The notes beneath the pieces were generated by a model. That model ran no database searches. It was not told the DNA's origin and worked only from the letters and a program-made list of their open reading frames with translations. Position numbers and translations under genes: made by a program. From positions 248,001 through 312,000 of the forward strand of contig CBDDPL010000004.1 of assembly GCA_965232285.1 (NCBI GenBank): a DNA stretch of 64,000 bases. The letters run 5' to 3'. Below are positions 51,222 to 58,984 of this stretch, piece by piece (position 1 is the stretch's first letter; every line of letters begins with the position of its first letter). The stretch comes from Denitrobaculum sp965232285. GTDB lineage: Bacteria > Pseudomonadota > Alphaproteobacteria > Kiloniellales > Kiloniellaceae.

Positions 51222-52214
51222 GTGGGTTTGGGCGCAATCCAACTCGAGGTCCGGCGGGAAAGCTGGCCCATCGCAGGTAAGTTCACCATTTCACGTGGCA
51301 GCAAAACCACCGCTGAAGTGGTGGTGGTCGAAGTCTCAGGAGAGGGGCAGCGCGGCCGCGGCGAGTGCGTGCCCTACGCCCGTTACGGCGAAAGCGTCGA
51401 GGGCGTGATCGAGCAGATCGAAAGCCAACGCGCGGCTCTGGCGGCTGGCGCGGACCGCGCGGCGTTGCAGGCGGCCCTGCCGCCCGGTGCGGCGCGCAAC
51501 GCCCTGGACTGCGCGCTTTGGGACCTGGAGGCCAAGACCAGCGGGAAGCGGGTCTGGGAACTGGCCGGTTTGGCCGATCCGGTTCTGATCAAGACCGTCT
51601 ACACGCTTTCGCTCGATACAGTGGAAAACATGGCGGCCGCCGCGGAACGGAACGCCGACCGTCCCTTGCTGAAGTTAAAGCTTGCCGGACCGGAGGACCT
51701 GGACCGCGTCCGGGCCGTGCGGAAGGCGGCGCCGGGTGCCAGGATCGTGGTGGACGCCAATGAGGGTTGGAGCCTCGAGCAGTACGTGGCTTTTGCGCCG
51801 GAGCTGGCGGAGATCGGTGTCGCAATGATCGAACAGCCGTTGCCTGCCGGCGAAGACGCGGGTTTGGCCGAGGTTGAGCGCCCTGTGCCGGTCTGCGCCG
51901 ATGAATCCTGCCACGACACGGCGAGCCTGGCCGACCTGGCCGGGCGCTACGACATGATCAACATCAAGCTTGATAAGACCGGCGGCCTCACCGAGGCCTT
52001 GCGGCTGAAGCAGGCGGCCGAGGCAGCCGGGATGGAAATCATGGTTGGCTGCATGATCGCAACCTCTCTCTCCATGGCGCCGGCGGTTCTGGTCGCGCAG
52101 GACGTGGCGATCGTGGATGTGGACGGCCCCCTTTTGCTGGCTGAAGACCGGCCCGACGGCTTGTTTTTTGACGGCAGCCTGGTGTCCCCGCCGCAGCCGG
52201 CGCTCTGGGGGTGA
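51222..52214 (+). CDS. dgcA: N-acetyl-D-glutamate racemase DgcA (enolase superfamily, dipeptide-epimerase-like)
   Basis: The 330-residue protein starts at GTG 51222. It has the enolase-superfamily catalytic set: Lys pair KLKLAG (about 152-154), metal Asp in VVDANEGW (about 178), Glu in IEQPLPAG (about 203), Asp in ADESCHD (about 226) and Lys in IKLDKTGG (about 250). The C-terminal MVGCMIATSLSMAPA is typical of the dipeptide-epimerase group. Together with DgcN, the reaction is epimerisation of N-acetyl-glutamate. Muropeptide L-Ala-D/L-Glu epimerisation is an alternative. It follows dgcN by 23 bp. Confidence 0.85.
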   Translation: MGLGAIQLEVRRESWPIAGKFTISRGSKTTAEVVVVEVSGEGQRGRGECVPYARYGESVEGVIEQIESQRAALAAGADRAALQAALPPGAARNALDCALWDLEAKTSGKRVWELAGLADPVLIKTVYTLSLDTVENMAAAAERNADRPLLKLKLAGPEDLDRVRAVRKAAPGARIVVDANEGWSLEQYVAFAPELAEIGVAMIEQPLPAGEDAGLAEVERPVPVCADESCHDTASLADLAGRYDMINIKLDKTGGLTEALRLKQAAEAAGMEIMVGCMIATSLSMAPAVLVAQDVAIVDVDGPLLLAEDRPDGLFFDGSLVSPPQPALWG

Positions 52215-52263
52215 CGCGGCTCGCGCCTTCGGCTTACGCGCAGCGGCCGTTGGGGCGCGCCAG

Positions 52264-53136
52264 ATGATTGGCGTTTTCGACTCCGGGGACGGGGGGCTGA
52301 CGGTCCTGAAGGCGCTGATCGGACGTTTGCCGAACCAGGATTTCCTCTATCTGGGTGATCAGGCCCACGCGCCCTACGGCGAGCGCGCGCCGGAGGAGGT
52401 CTATGAACTTACGCTGGCCAGCGTCGATTTCCTCTTTTCCCAAGGCTGCCGGCTGGTGCTCCTGGCCTGCAACACCGCCTCCGCCGTCGCCCTGCGCCGC
52501 CTGCAGCAAAACTGGCTCCAAGACCGTGATGCCCAACTCGGCGATCCGGGCCGGCGGGTCCTGGGTGTGCTGGTGCCGATGGTCGAGGCGGTTGCAGGGG
52601 TTCCCTGGAATTCCGAAACCCAGGCACTGCAGGAAGAATCACCGGCTGCCGGCGACTGTGTAGCGATCTTTGCCACCCGGCGCACGGTAGAGACCGGTGC
52701 TTTCGCCTTGGAGATCGGTCTCCGGGCGCCGCAGATCGAGGTGGTCGAGCAGGCCTGTCCCGAACTGGCCGCCCGGATCGAGGCGGCGGCGCCGGCCAGT
52801 GAGCTTGATCGAATGGTCAAAGGCTACGTCGAGGCTTTGATGGGGCGCCTCGCGGGCCGTGCGCCGGATAAGGCAGTGCTGGGCTGTACGCACTATCCCC
52901 TGGTCGCCTCGGCTTTCAAGGCGGCCCTGCCGGCAACGGTCGAAGTTCTCGACCAGCCGGCGCTGGTTGCTGAAAGCCTCGCCGACTATATCGAGCGGCA
53001 TCCCGCCTTCGCGCGGGCTTCGAGCCAGTCGACAACGCCGCAACGCTTTCTCACCACTGGCGATGCCGATCATGCCGCAGCTAAGGCGAGCCTCTTCTTC
53101 GGCCGGAACGTCAGTTTTGAAGGCTGCCGCTTTTAG
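52264..53136 (+). CDS. murI: Glutamate racemase
   Basis: The 290-residue enzyme begins at ATG 52264 (MIGVFDSGDGGLTVLKAL); the longer frame upstream overlaps dgcA and has no family similarity. It carries both catalytic cysteines, in LLACNTASAVALR (near 68) and LGCTHYPLV (near 205). MurI supplies D-glutamate for peptidoglycan. Its place right after dgcN-dgcA suggests the cluster balances D-glutamate. It ends 2 bp from the convergent small gene that follows. Confidence 0.88.
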   Translation: MIGVFDSGDGGLTVLKALIGRLPNQDFLYLGDQAHAPYGERAPEEVYELTLASVDFLFSQGCRLVLLACNTASAVALRRLQQNWLQDRDAQLGDPGRRVLGVLVPMVEAVAGVPWNSETQALQEESPAAGDCVAIFATRRTVETGAFALEIGLRAPQIEVVEQACPELAARIEAAAPASELDRMVKGYVEALMGRLAGRAPDKAVLGCTHYPLVASAFKAALPATVEVLDQPALVAESLADYIERHPAFARASSQSTTPQRFLTTGDADHAAAKASLFFGRNVSFEGCRF

Positions 53137-53138
53137 CG

Positions 53139-53477
53139 CTACTGCCGCCGGCGGCGCTGAGGACGAAGCCTGGTGAGCCGCTCTCTTGGAAAGGCGGCCA
53201 CTTCCGCCAGAGTGTCGAAGAGGTGCTGCGTCGAGCTCTTTGCTTGTGCTTGAACTGCGCTACGTTCCGACTTTTCGTAATGCTCCAGCAGGTTCGCCGC
53301 GGCGATGGCCGGATCCCGCTCAGGCGGCAGGCTCAGGAGCCAGGCGAAGACCAACTGCTCGGCCGAGGTGCTCAACCTGTCGCCTGCCGTCACGGCGGCT
53401 GCGATCACGAGCGAAGGGTCATCGAATTTGGGGTTTGAAAGGCCGCTCTGCTGCCGGCCGATAGAGACATCTGACAT
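53139..53477 (-). CDS. Small protein of unknown function under a cobalamin riboswitch
   Basis: The protein has 112 residues from the ATG at 53477 (MSDVSIGRQQSGLSNP), with GGGGAGGA before it; the frame runs upstream into the riboswitch, which is not coding. It is helix-rich with a middle region LSTSAEQLVFAWLLSLPPERDPAIAAANLLEHYEK and a basic tail ending RPQRRRRQ. No B12-binding or membrane motif is seen and I do not recognise the family. The full unit is promoter, riboswitch and this gene only; murI is convergent 2 bp downstream. A role in cobalamin metabolism or B12-dependent reactions is the natural inference. Confidence 0.75.
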   Translation of the reverse strand: MSDVSIGRQQSGLSNPKFDDPSLVIAAAVTAGDRLSTSAEQLVFAWLLSLPPERDPAIAAANLLEHYEKSERSAVQAQAKSSTQHLFDTLAEVAAFPRERLTRLRPQRRRRQ

Positions 53478-53520
53478 ACAATCCTCCCCGGCACACCCCG
53501 TCCGGTCAGTGGTTGTTTCC

Positions 53521-53690
53521 AGGTGTCGGCAGGTCTCCTGGCTCACGGATCTCCGCGTTTCGCCAGCCTTCCCGGAGAAACTCCAGTGGCTATTCCCTTG
53601 GCGAACGCTCTCCGCTCACAGTTGCGGGGGCAGCTCCGGCTTCGTCCGTGTCGATCTTGACCGACAACGACCGCACCGAATTCCCGTTTT
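53521..53690 (-). ncRNA. Cobalamin (B12) riboswitch
   Basis: On the minus strand the aptamer signatures appear in order: GGGAATTCGGTGC, CCCCCGCAACTGTGAGC, GCCACTGG, GGGAAGGCTGG and the B12 box GAGCCAGGAGACCTGCC (plus-strand 53528-53544). It lies 44 bp upstream of the start codon of a 112-residue protein gene. Between the B12 box and the ribosome-binding site a CCGG-rich segment could form the expression platform. Cobalamin binding would reduce expression of the downstream gene. No other gene is downstream on that strand. Confidence 0.92.
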
Positions 53691-53728
53691 AATCCCCAAA
53701 ACATGGGGAACCGACACAACGAAGCTGC

Positions 53729-53756
53729 AGATTACGCTGCATTGCACAAAAGTCAA
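53729..53756 (-). promoter_or_regulatory. Promoter of the cobalamin riboswitch transcript
   Basis: On the minus strand TTGACT is followed 16 bp later by TAATCT, a good match to a housekeeping sigma promoter. Transcription would begin near 53722, about 30 nt before the riboswitch aptamer. Confidence 0.6.
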
Positions 53757-53774
53757 TGCGTCTCGTGGTCGCGG

Positions 53775-54464
53775 CTATCTGCGGCGGAGCAGGTTCAGGC
53801 GGCTCGGCGAAGCGAAGTGATAGGTGCCGTCCCTGAAGTCTGCGGCGGCTTCGAAGGCCTGTCGGAGCCTCTCGCCTTCGGCTTCCACGGCGGCGCGCCG
53901 CTTTTCGTCCACCGCGATCATCCCGTCCCGGCAGGCTTCGAAGCTGTCGTAGTGCAGGGGCGCCGCGTAGGTGACTTCGCGATGCTCTGAGACCTCCGGG
54001 GACTGCGCGGTGGCCAGGATCGCGTCGTAGGCTGCGGCCCGGACTTCGGTTTCGTCCTCGATCGGGCGCATCATTTCAAAGAAGGCACCCTCGGCCAGCG
54101 GCTCCAGGATGTAGACTTCCCCGCCCGTCTTGAGCGTCCTGAGAGCTTCGTTCAAGGCCGCGCACTGCGCTTCGACCGGGATATGATGGAGCGAATTGAA
54201 AAAGACCACCGCATCCAGGCTCGCATTTTCGAAGGGCAGGTCCTGGCCGACACCCGAGAGATAGTCCTCGCCACCCGCGGGCGCGGCGGCACGGGCGCGC
54301 GCGAGTTGTCCTTCCGAGCACTCCAGACCGGTCACCTGCGCACCTTCGCGGGTCATAAATCGGACCAGTCCGCCGTCGCCGCAGCCGACGTCGAGCACCC
54401 GCTGCCCCTTGAGCGGCAGGATATCGCGCATGACGGCGGTGTGTTTCCTGGGTGGATGTTCCAT
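53775..54464 (-). CDS. Class I SAM-dependent methyltransferase
   Basis: The 229-residue protein begins at ATG 54464 (MEHPPRKHTAVMRDILPL), with GGAAGGA upstream; the longer open frame (to 55007) overlaps the divergent gene. SAM motif I is QRVLDVGCGDGGLVRFM and motif II LPFENASLDAVVFFNSLHH. The substrate is unknown. Its end lies 45 bp from the riboswitch promoter on the same strand, so the riboswitch unit is not expressed from it alone. Confidence 0.83.
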   Translation of the reverse strand: MEHPPRKHTAVMRDILPLKGQRVLDVGCGDGGLVRFMTREGAQVTGLECSEGQLARARAAAPAGGEDYLSGVGQDLPFENASLDAVVFFNSLHHIPVEAQCAALNEALRTLKTGGEVYILEPLAEGAFFEMMRPIEDETEVRAAAYDAILATAQSPEVSEHREVTYAAPLHYDSFEACRDGMIAVDEKRRAAVEAEGERLRQAFEAAADFRDGTYHFASPSRLNLLRRR

Positions 54465-54606
54465 GAGTCCTTCCGCGCGTGGTACTGAATAAGTCCAGAT
54501 AAGGCCATAGCGGGCCGCGGGGAACAACGGCAAAGAGAAGCTGTGCGCTTCGGTCGCGCGTTCCCCGGCCGGTGGCCTGTTCGTAACGAGGACTTTGGAA
54601 TGACTG

Positions 54607-55479
54607 ATGAACACAGCGCCGCCATCTGATCCTTCCGGGGAAGGGAACTGGAAGGACTGGATCGGGCGCAGCCTGGAACAGCGCGATCTGATCGACGTCG
54701 GCCGGGCCTGTGCGCTCCAGGCGAGTCTCGACGATCCTTTTCCGCCGCTTAGGGAAGGGGATGCCTTGCCGCCTCTCTGGCATTGGGCCTTTTTCTGGGA
54801 GATGGCCAGGAGCGCGGAGCTCGGCGGCGACGGCCTAGCGGTGGGAAGCGGCCTGCTGCCGCCGATCGATCTGCCGCGCATCATGTGGGCCGGCAGCCGC
54901 GTGGCCTTTGCGGCGCCATTCGTGATCGGCGAGGTCGCGACGCGCCGTTCGACGATCCGCGACATCGTCGAGAAGCGGGGGCGCTCCGGCCGACTTTGTT
55001 TCGTCACCCTGCGGCACGAACTGCTGCAAAAGGGTGTTGTCTGCGTCGAAGAAGAGATGGACGTCGTCTATCGGGAAGCCGCCCAGACTGGAGAAAGCCT
55101 TGGAGCCGGAAAACCGCCGCCGGCGGAGGCAGACTGGTGCCGCGAGATCGTACCCAGTCCCGTCCTGCTGTTCCGCTATTCGGCCCTGACCTGGAACAGC
55201 CATCGCATCCACTACGACCGCGATTACGTGACGCGGGAAGAAGGTTATCCCGGGCTGATTGTGCATGGCCCTTTACTGGCCACCCTAATGCTCGATCAGC
55301 TTCGCCGGCAGATGCCTGACGCCCGGGTGACCCGTTTTGCTTTCACCGCTCAGCGGCCGGTATTCGATTCGGGAAACTTCACTGTCGCCGGCGCTGCCAA
55401 AAGTGAGCGGGCGGCCCTTTGGATTGCCGATTCAGATGGGTTCCTGGCGATGGACGGCTCGGCAGCCTTCGATCTGTAG
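54607..55479 (+). CDS. FAS1-like/MaoC-type acyl-CoA hydratase (mesaconyl-C4-CoA or itaconyl-CoA hydratase-like)
   Basis: The 290-residue protein has an N-terminal FAS1-like dehydratase domain (about residues 10-150, DPFPPLREGDALPPLWHW) and a C-terminal hot-dog part with the catalytic pattern RYSALTWNSHRIHYDRDYV and IVHGPLLATLMLDQL. This is the two-domain form found in mesaconyl-C4-CoA and itaconyl-CoA hydratases. The reaction is hydration of a branched unsaturated C5-dicarboxyl-CoA. It is divergent from a methyltransferase gene with 142 bp between them. The CoA-transferase at 17.0 kb may be related in pathway but is too far away to be sure. Confidence 0.82.
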   Translation: MNTAPPSDPSGEGNWKDWIGRSLEQRDLIDVGRACALQASLDDPFPPLREGDALPPLWHWAFFWEMARSAELGGDGLAVGSGLLPPIDLPRIMWAGSRVAFAAPFVIGEVATRRSTIRDIVEKRGRSGRLCFVTLRHELLQKGVVCVEEEMDVVYREAAQTGESLGAGKPPPAEADWCREIVPSPVLLFRYSALTWNSHRIHYDRDYVTREEGYPGLIVHGPLLATLMLDQLRRQMPDARVTRFAFTAQRPVFDSGNFTVAGAAKSERAALWIADSDGFLAMDGSAAFDL

Positions 55480-55572
55480 CCGCGCAAAAAAGAGATGGAT
55501 GCGCAGGGGGGAGCGCACCCATCGGCAAGTTCAGGGAGGTTCGGTGGATTATCGGTGACTGATGGGCCGGGC

Positions 55573-55830
55573 TTATTGCACCTGAAGGATCGCCTTCGCT
55601 TCGGTGAGCCTGGCCACGCAGCTTTCCTTGTTCCCGCTGGCGGCATCGCGCGCCGCGGCATTGCGCAGTTTCTGAACCTTGACCAGTTCCCGCGTCGAGA
55701 CCGCCGGGCTGGCGGCCAGGGCGGAATCGACCGCGGAAAGGTCGTCTTCACACTGGCCGGCCAGGACGCTTCCGGTCACGGCAAGTGCCAGCGCGGTGGA
55801 GAGGAGCAGTGCGACGCAGAAGATCCTCAT
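55573..55830 (-). CDS. Small secreted protein of unknown function
   Basis: The 85-residue protein has a clear signal peptide (residues 1-24, ending VLAGQ) and a mature helical part of about 60 residues with two cysteines (QCEDDLSAVD and ESCVARLTEAK). GGAG lies 9 nt before the ATG at 55830. It is not recognised as a named family. A disulfide between the two cysteines in the periplasm is likely. It stands alone between a hydratase gene and a class V PLP enzyme gene. Confidence 0.65.
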   Translation of the reverse strand: MRIFCVALLLSTALALAVTGSVLAGQCEDDLSAVDSALAASPAVSTRELVKVQKLRNAAARDAASGNKESCVARLTEAKAILQVQ

Positions 55831-55988
55831 TTCGTGGCTCCGTCAGTCTGTGGCCCTTCAATCTATGACGGTCGCCACACTGCCCGAGCCGGGCACCGGG
55901 ATGTTGTGCGAATATCGTGATGGATATCGGTCAAATCCCGGCCGCAAATCGGGCCGGAATCCGGCGAGATCTTGTCTTTTCTTGGACC

Positions 55989-57155
55989 CTATAACCTAGC
56001 TACCGCGGCGCAGAGGCGCTCTATCTCGTCCTCCGTGTTGTAGTAGTGCAGGCTGGCGCGCAAAATGTTCTCCAGGCCGCGCCGCTCCATATCGATCCGC
56101 GTCGATTTGATGGTGGAGTTGGAGACATTGATGTTCTGCGCGCGCAGGGCGGCCTGCATCGCGGGCGCCTCGAAACCCTCCTTGGTGAAGGTTACGATCC
56201 CGCACTTGCTGGCGCCGATGTCGGTGATCCTCACGCCCGGCACTGCCGCCAGGGCGGTCCGGAACTGCGCGGCCAGGCTCGTCACACGGGTTTCGATCGC
56301 GTCCAGTCCCCAGGAGAGCGCATAGTCGACCGATGCGCCGAGCCCCAGGACCGCGGCGTAATTGAACTCCCAGTTTTCGAAGCGCCGGGCGTCGCCCTGC
56401 AGTTCGAAACGGTCCCGCGCCGTCCAGACTGCGGCGTGATTATCGAGCATCGGCGGTTCGATGGTCTCCAACAGGGATTTGCGCACATAGAGAAAGCCGC
56501 TGCCGCGGGGACCGCGTAGGTATTTCCGCCCGGTCGCCGAGAGGAAGTCGCAACCGATGGCCTCCACATCCAGCGCGATCTGGCCCGGCGACTGGCAGGC
56601 GTCCAGCAGGTAGAGAATGCCGTGGGACCGCGCGACGCGCCCGACCTCGGCCGCCGGATTGACCAGTCCGCCGTTGGTCGGTACGTGGGTGATGGCGATC
56701 AGCTTGACCTTGCCGTCGATCATGCGCTCCAGGGCTGCCACGTCCAACTGCCCGCCGGCGTCGCTCGGCACGACATCGATCACCACGTCCTTGTCGCGCG
56801 CGACCTTCAGGTAGTTGATGTAGTTACTCGAGTACTCGGCCTCGGTGGTCAGGACCCGGTCGCCGGGCTGCAGGTCCACGGCGTAAAAGGCCAGGCACCA
56901 GCCGACCGTGGCGTTCTCCACCAGCGCGATCTCCTCCCGGCTGCAGTTCAGCAGCCGCGCAATGGAGTCGTAGCAGGCCGCCACCCGCTCGCTCGCCACA
57001 TCCGCGGCCTCGTAGCCGCCGATTCGCGCTTCGAGTTGCAGATGTCCGATCTGGGCGTCGATCACCGGCTGCGGCATCAGCGCGGCGCCGGCATTGTTGA
57101 AGTGAAGCACCTCTTCACAGCCCGGGGTTTCCGCCCGGGCGAGTGCGATATCCAT
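55989..57155 (-). CDS. Class V PLP-dependent aminotransferase / cysteine-desulfurase-like enzyme
   Basis: The 388-residue protein begins at ATG 57155 (MDIALARAETPGCEEVLHFNN), where the family opening LHFNNAGAALMPQPVIDA starts; the upstream open stretch has no similarity. The PLP lysine is in LSATGRKYLRGPRGSGFLYV and the Asp of the cofactor in YLLDACQSPGQI. No desulfurase cysteine loop is evident, so isopenicillin-N-epimerase-like or aminotransferase activity is as likely as desulfuration. Substrate unknown. It is divergent from nothing; the lytic transglycosylase lies upstream on the same strand. Confidence 0.83.
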   Translation of the reverse strand: MDIALARAETPGCEEVLHFNNAGAALMPQPVIDAQIGHLQLEARIGGYEAADVASERVAACYDSIARLLNCSREEIALVENATVGWCLAFYAVDLQPGDRVLTTEAEYSSNYINYLKVARDKDVVIDVVPSDAGGQLDVAALERMIDGKVKLIAITHVPTNGGLVNPAAEVGRVARSHGILYLLDACQSPGQIALDVEAIGCDFLSATGRKYLRGPRGSGFLYVRKSLLETIEPPMLDNHAAVWTARDRFELQGDARRFENWEFNYAAVLGLGASVDYALSWGLDAIETRVTSLAAQFRTALAAVPGVRITDIGASKCGIVTFTKEGFEAPAMQAALRAQNINVSNSTIKSTRIDMERRGLENILRASLHYYNTEDEIERLCAAVARL

Positions 57156-57258
57156 CTGCAACCTCGCTGAGTCTTCAGTCTCTGACCTCAGCGTAATGGC
57201 ACAAAAGGTGCGGGCTTTACAGACTGTTGTGACAGGCCTTTTTCTGGGGTTTGGCGCA

Positions 57259-58056
57259 TCAACGCCAGATGCCGGCCGAGGCTGCGGTCTTCTGTTCGCT
57301 GGCGGCAAGCCGCAATCGGGCCTTGCGGTGCGCTTGGTCCTTCAGGGTCTTTTGAAGTGCCGCGCGCCTCTCTTCCTGCCGGGCGACTCGCGCGGCCCGC
57401 AGGCGCCTGTTCGCCGCGTGCCGTTCCGCGCGCCAGGCCTTGAAGACCTTCTGGCGGTAGATTCGGGCGAAGGTGAGGGTCTTGGAGTGATAGTCGCCGA
57501 TGGCCATGGTCCAGGAACCGGCTGTGCGGCGATGGCCCTCGAGCAGCGAGGCGGCGTAAGCGGTGTTGCGCGCCGGATCGAAGGCCTCTTCCAGGTTGGC
57601 GAAGGCCTTGGGGTGATAGTGGAGATTGATCTGCATGCAGCCGACGTCGATGTTTCGGACCCCCTTCGCGCGCAGGGCGCGGACCTCGGCGATGGCGGCC
57701 GCCTTGCTGGGCAGATATCGCCCCTTGCCCTCGGCCATGACAGTCCAGGGCCAGGCAAGATTTGCCTTGGATTCAGCATGCCATCGACCCGATTCGACCT
57801 TGGAGATCGCGGTCAGCAGGTGCGGCGGGAGCGCGTGCCGGGCTTCGGCCGCCGCGATGTGGCGCGGGCAAACCGCCCAGGCGTCCTCAATTGCGCCGGC
57901 GCCGGCGGCCCTGGCGGGCAGGTTTCCTGCCGAAAACAGCCAGAGAGCGGAGACAATGGCCAGAAAGCGCAAAGCCCGGCCCCTGTTAATGGACCGAAAA
58001 ACGCGCGTATCGGCATTTCTGCATGGCTGTTGCGCTCGGGATACATGGCAAATCAT
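57259..58056 (-). CDS. Soluble lytic murein transglycosylase (SLT family), secreted
   Basis: The 265-residue protein has a basic N-terminus and a hydrophobic signal segment (about residues 28-50). The SLT domain (about 60-190) shows the catalytic Glu in LLTAISKVESGRWH, then GCMQINLHYHPKAF and IGDYHSKTLTFARIYRQKV. It cuts the glycan strand of peptidoglycan. A Lys/Arg-rich helical tail (about 200-265) follows. AAGGAG is 9 nt before the ATG at 58056. Confidence 0.87.
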   Translation of the reverse strand: MICHVSRAQQPCRNADTRVFRSINRGRALRFLAIVSALWLFSAGNLPARAAGAGAIEDAWAVCPRHIAAAEARHALPPHLLTAISKVESGRWHAESKANLAWPWTVMAEGKGRYLPSKAAAIAEVRALRAKGVRNIDVGCMQINLHYHPKAFANLEEAFDPARNTAYAASLLEGHRRTAGSWTMAIGDYHSKTLTFARIYRQKVFKAWRAERHAANRRLRAARVARQEERRAALQKTLKDQAHRKARLRLAASEQKTAASAGIWR

Positions 58057-58093
58057 AGAGGCTCACTCCTTGCCTGAATCTGGAGCAAGCGCC

Positions 58094-58189
58094 ATGCCAG
58101 AAATTTCGTTTCGTCTTTTGGGCCTTCAGGGACCGGATATTTTAAATTTCGAGGGCGATTTCTCAAATGCGTGCGCTGCAGCAGAGTAA
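58094..58189 (+). CDS. Possible 31-residue small protein upstream of the sRNA candidate
   Basis: ATG 58094 is preceded by GGAG 10 nt upstream. It encodes MPEISFRLLGLQGPDILNF and 12 further residues ending ACAAAE. Its codons are more AT-rich than those of the neighbours. It is not recognised as a named family. It lies 40 bp after the start of the divergent transglycosylase gene, so it could be a real leader peptide or a chance frame. Low confidence. Confidence 0.3.
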   Translation: MPEISFRLLGLQGPDILNFEGDFSNACAAAE

Positions 58190-58263
58190 TTGTTCGCCTG
58201 CATCAATATGTTAACGATAACCGGATAATTTCGAATGGAATTCAATGCGATGGAAAAGTTTCC

Positions 58264-58293
58264 TTGCAATTTCGGCCTTAATCATCATATTGT
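58264..58293 (+). promoter_or_regulatory. Promoter of the candidate sRNA
   Basis: TTGCAA (58264-58269) and TATTGT (58288-58293) are separated by 18 bp. Transcription would begin near 58298-58300, exactly where the structured RNA begins. Confidence 0.5.
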
Positions 58294-58296
58294 GCA

Positions 58297-58394
58297 GTGC
58301 GGTATGGATCGAGGGCGCCCGCTCTTGATCACCGCACGCCCATAGGGCGTTTCCTCCCTAAACTTGGGCCGTGCAACAGCACGGCCTTTTTTTT
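58297..58394 (+). ncRNA. Candidate structured trans-acting sRNA with an exposed anti-SD motif
   Basis: The outer pairing GTGCGG (58297-58302) with CCGCAC (58332-58337) encloses a 10-bp stem GATCGAGGGC/GCTCTTGATC with two G-U pairs and a GCCC loop. A short hairpin (GCCC-ATA-GGGC) follows, then unpaired TTTCCTCCCT at 58350-58359, complementary to Shine-Dalgarno sites, then a perfect terminator. The overall plan, hairpins with a CCUCC-type loop, recalls the alphaproteobacterial anti-SD sRNA families such as alpha-r14. Whether it is a known family member cannot be decided here. Confidence 0.55.
58367..58394 (+). terminator. Rho-independent terminator of the candidate sRNA
   Basis: GGCCGTGC and GCACGGCC form an 8-bp stem with loop AACA, followed by eight T residues. 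It is the strongest intrinsic terminator seen in the window and closes the sRNA candidate. Confidence 0.88.
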
Positions 58395-58414
58395 GGCTTG
58401 CCGTTCGGGGTGTC

Positions 58415-58960
58415 TCAGTCGCCCGGTAAAGTCCCATCCCCCTCCCCAATATCCCGTTGCATGATCACGCAGTCCACCCAGCGGCCGAGTTTGAAGCCGA
58501 TGGATTTCAGCTCCCCCGCGCGGCGGAAGCCGTGTTTTTCATGCAGGCGGATGGAGGCGTGGTTTTCGCTGTCGCCGATGACCGCGACCACCTGTCGGTA
58601 GCCGAGCGCCGCGCAGCGCTGCAGGAGTTCGTGCAGCAGGGCCGACCCCACGCCCTTGCCCAGGGCGTCGGGGGCGACATAGACCGAGTTCTCCAGGGAG
58701 AAGCGGTAGGCCGGACGGGGGCGGTAGGGGCCGGCGTAGGCGTAGCCGGCGATCCGGCCTTCGGATTCGGCGACCAGATAGGGCAGGTTTCGTGCCAGCG
58801 TGGCCTCGAAGCGGGCGGTCATCTCGGCCAGGTCCGGCGGCGACTCCTCGAAAGAGGCCAGACCGGTCAGCACATGGTGGCTGTAGATCGCCTGGATCTG
58901 CGGCAGGTCCTCGGCAGTGGCGTCCCGGACCGGTGGCGGAAGGCGGGCTTCGTCAGACAT
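58415..58960 (-). CDS. GNAT N-acetyltransferase (phosphinothricin/methionine-sulfoximine acetyltransferase-like)
   Basis: The 181-residue protein shows the Pat/MnaT pattern: VRDATAEDLPQIQAIYSHHVLTG at the start, the acetyl-CoA loop LGKGVGSALLHELLQRC (about residues 110-126) and SENHASIRLHEKHGFR. Such enzymes acetylate amino-group toxins such as phosphinothricin or methionine analogues. It lies 24 bp from the end of the N-formylglutamate amidohydrolase gene on the same strand and may be cotranscribed. Confidence 0.87.
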   Translation of the reverse strand: MSDEARLPPPVRDATAEDLPQIQAIYSHHVLTGLASFEESPPDLAEMTARFEATLARNLPYLVAESEGRIAGYAYAGPYRPRPAYRFSLENSVYVAPDALGKGVGSALLHELLQRCAALGYRQVVAVIGDSENHASIRLHEKHGFRRAGELKSIGFKLGRWVDCVIMQRDIGEGDGTLPGD

Positions 58961-58984
58961 GCGCGCAGATTGGCCCGGCTGCCG

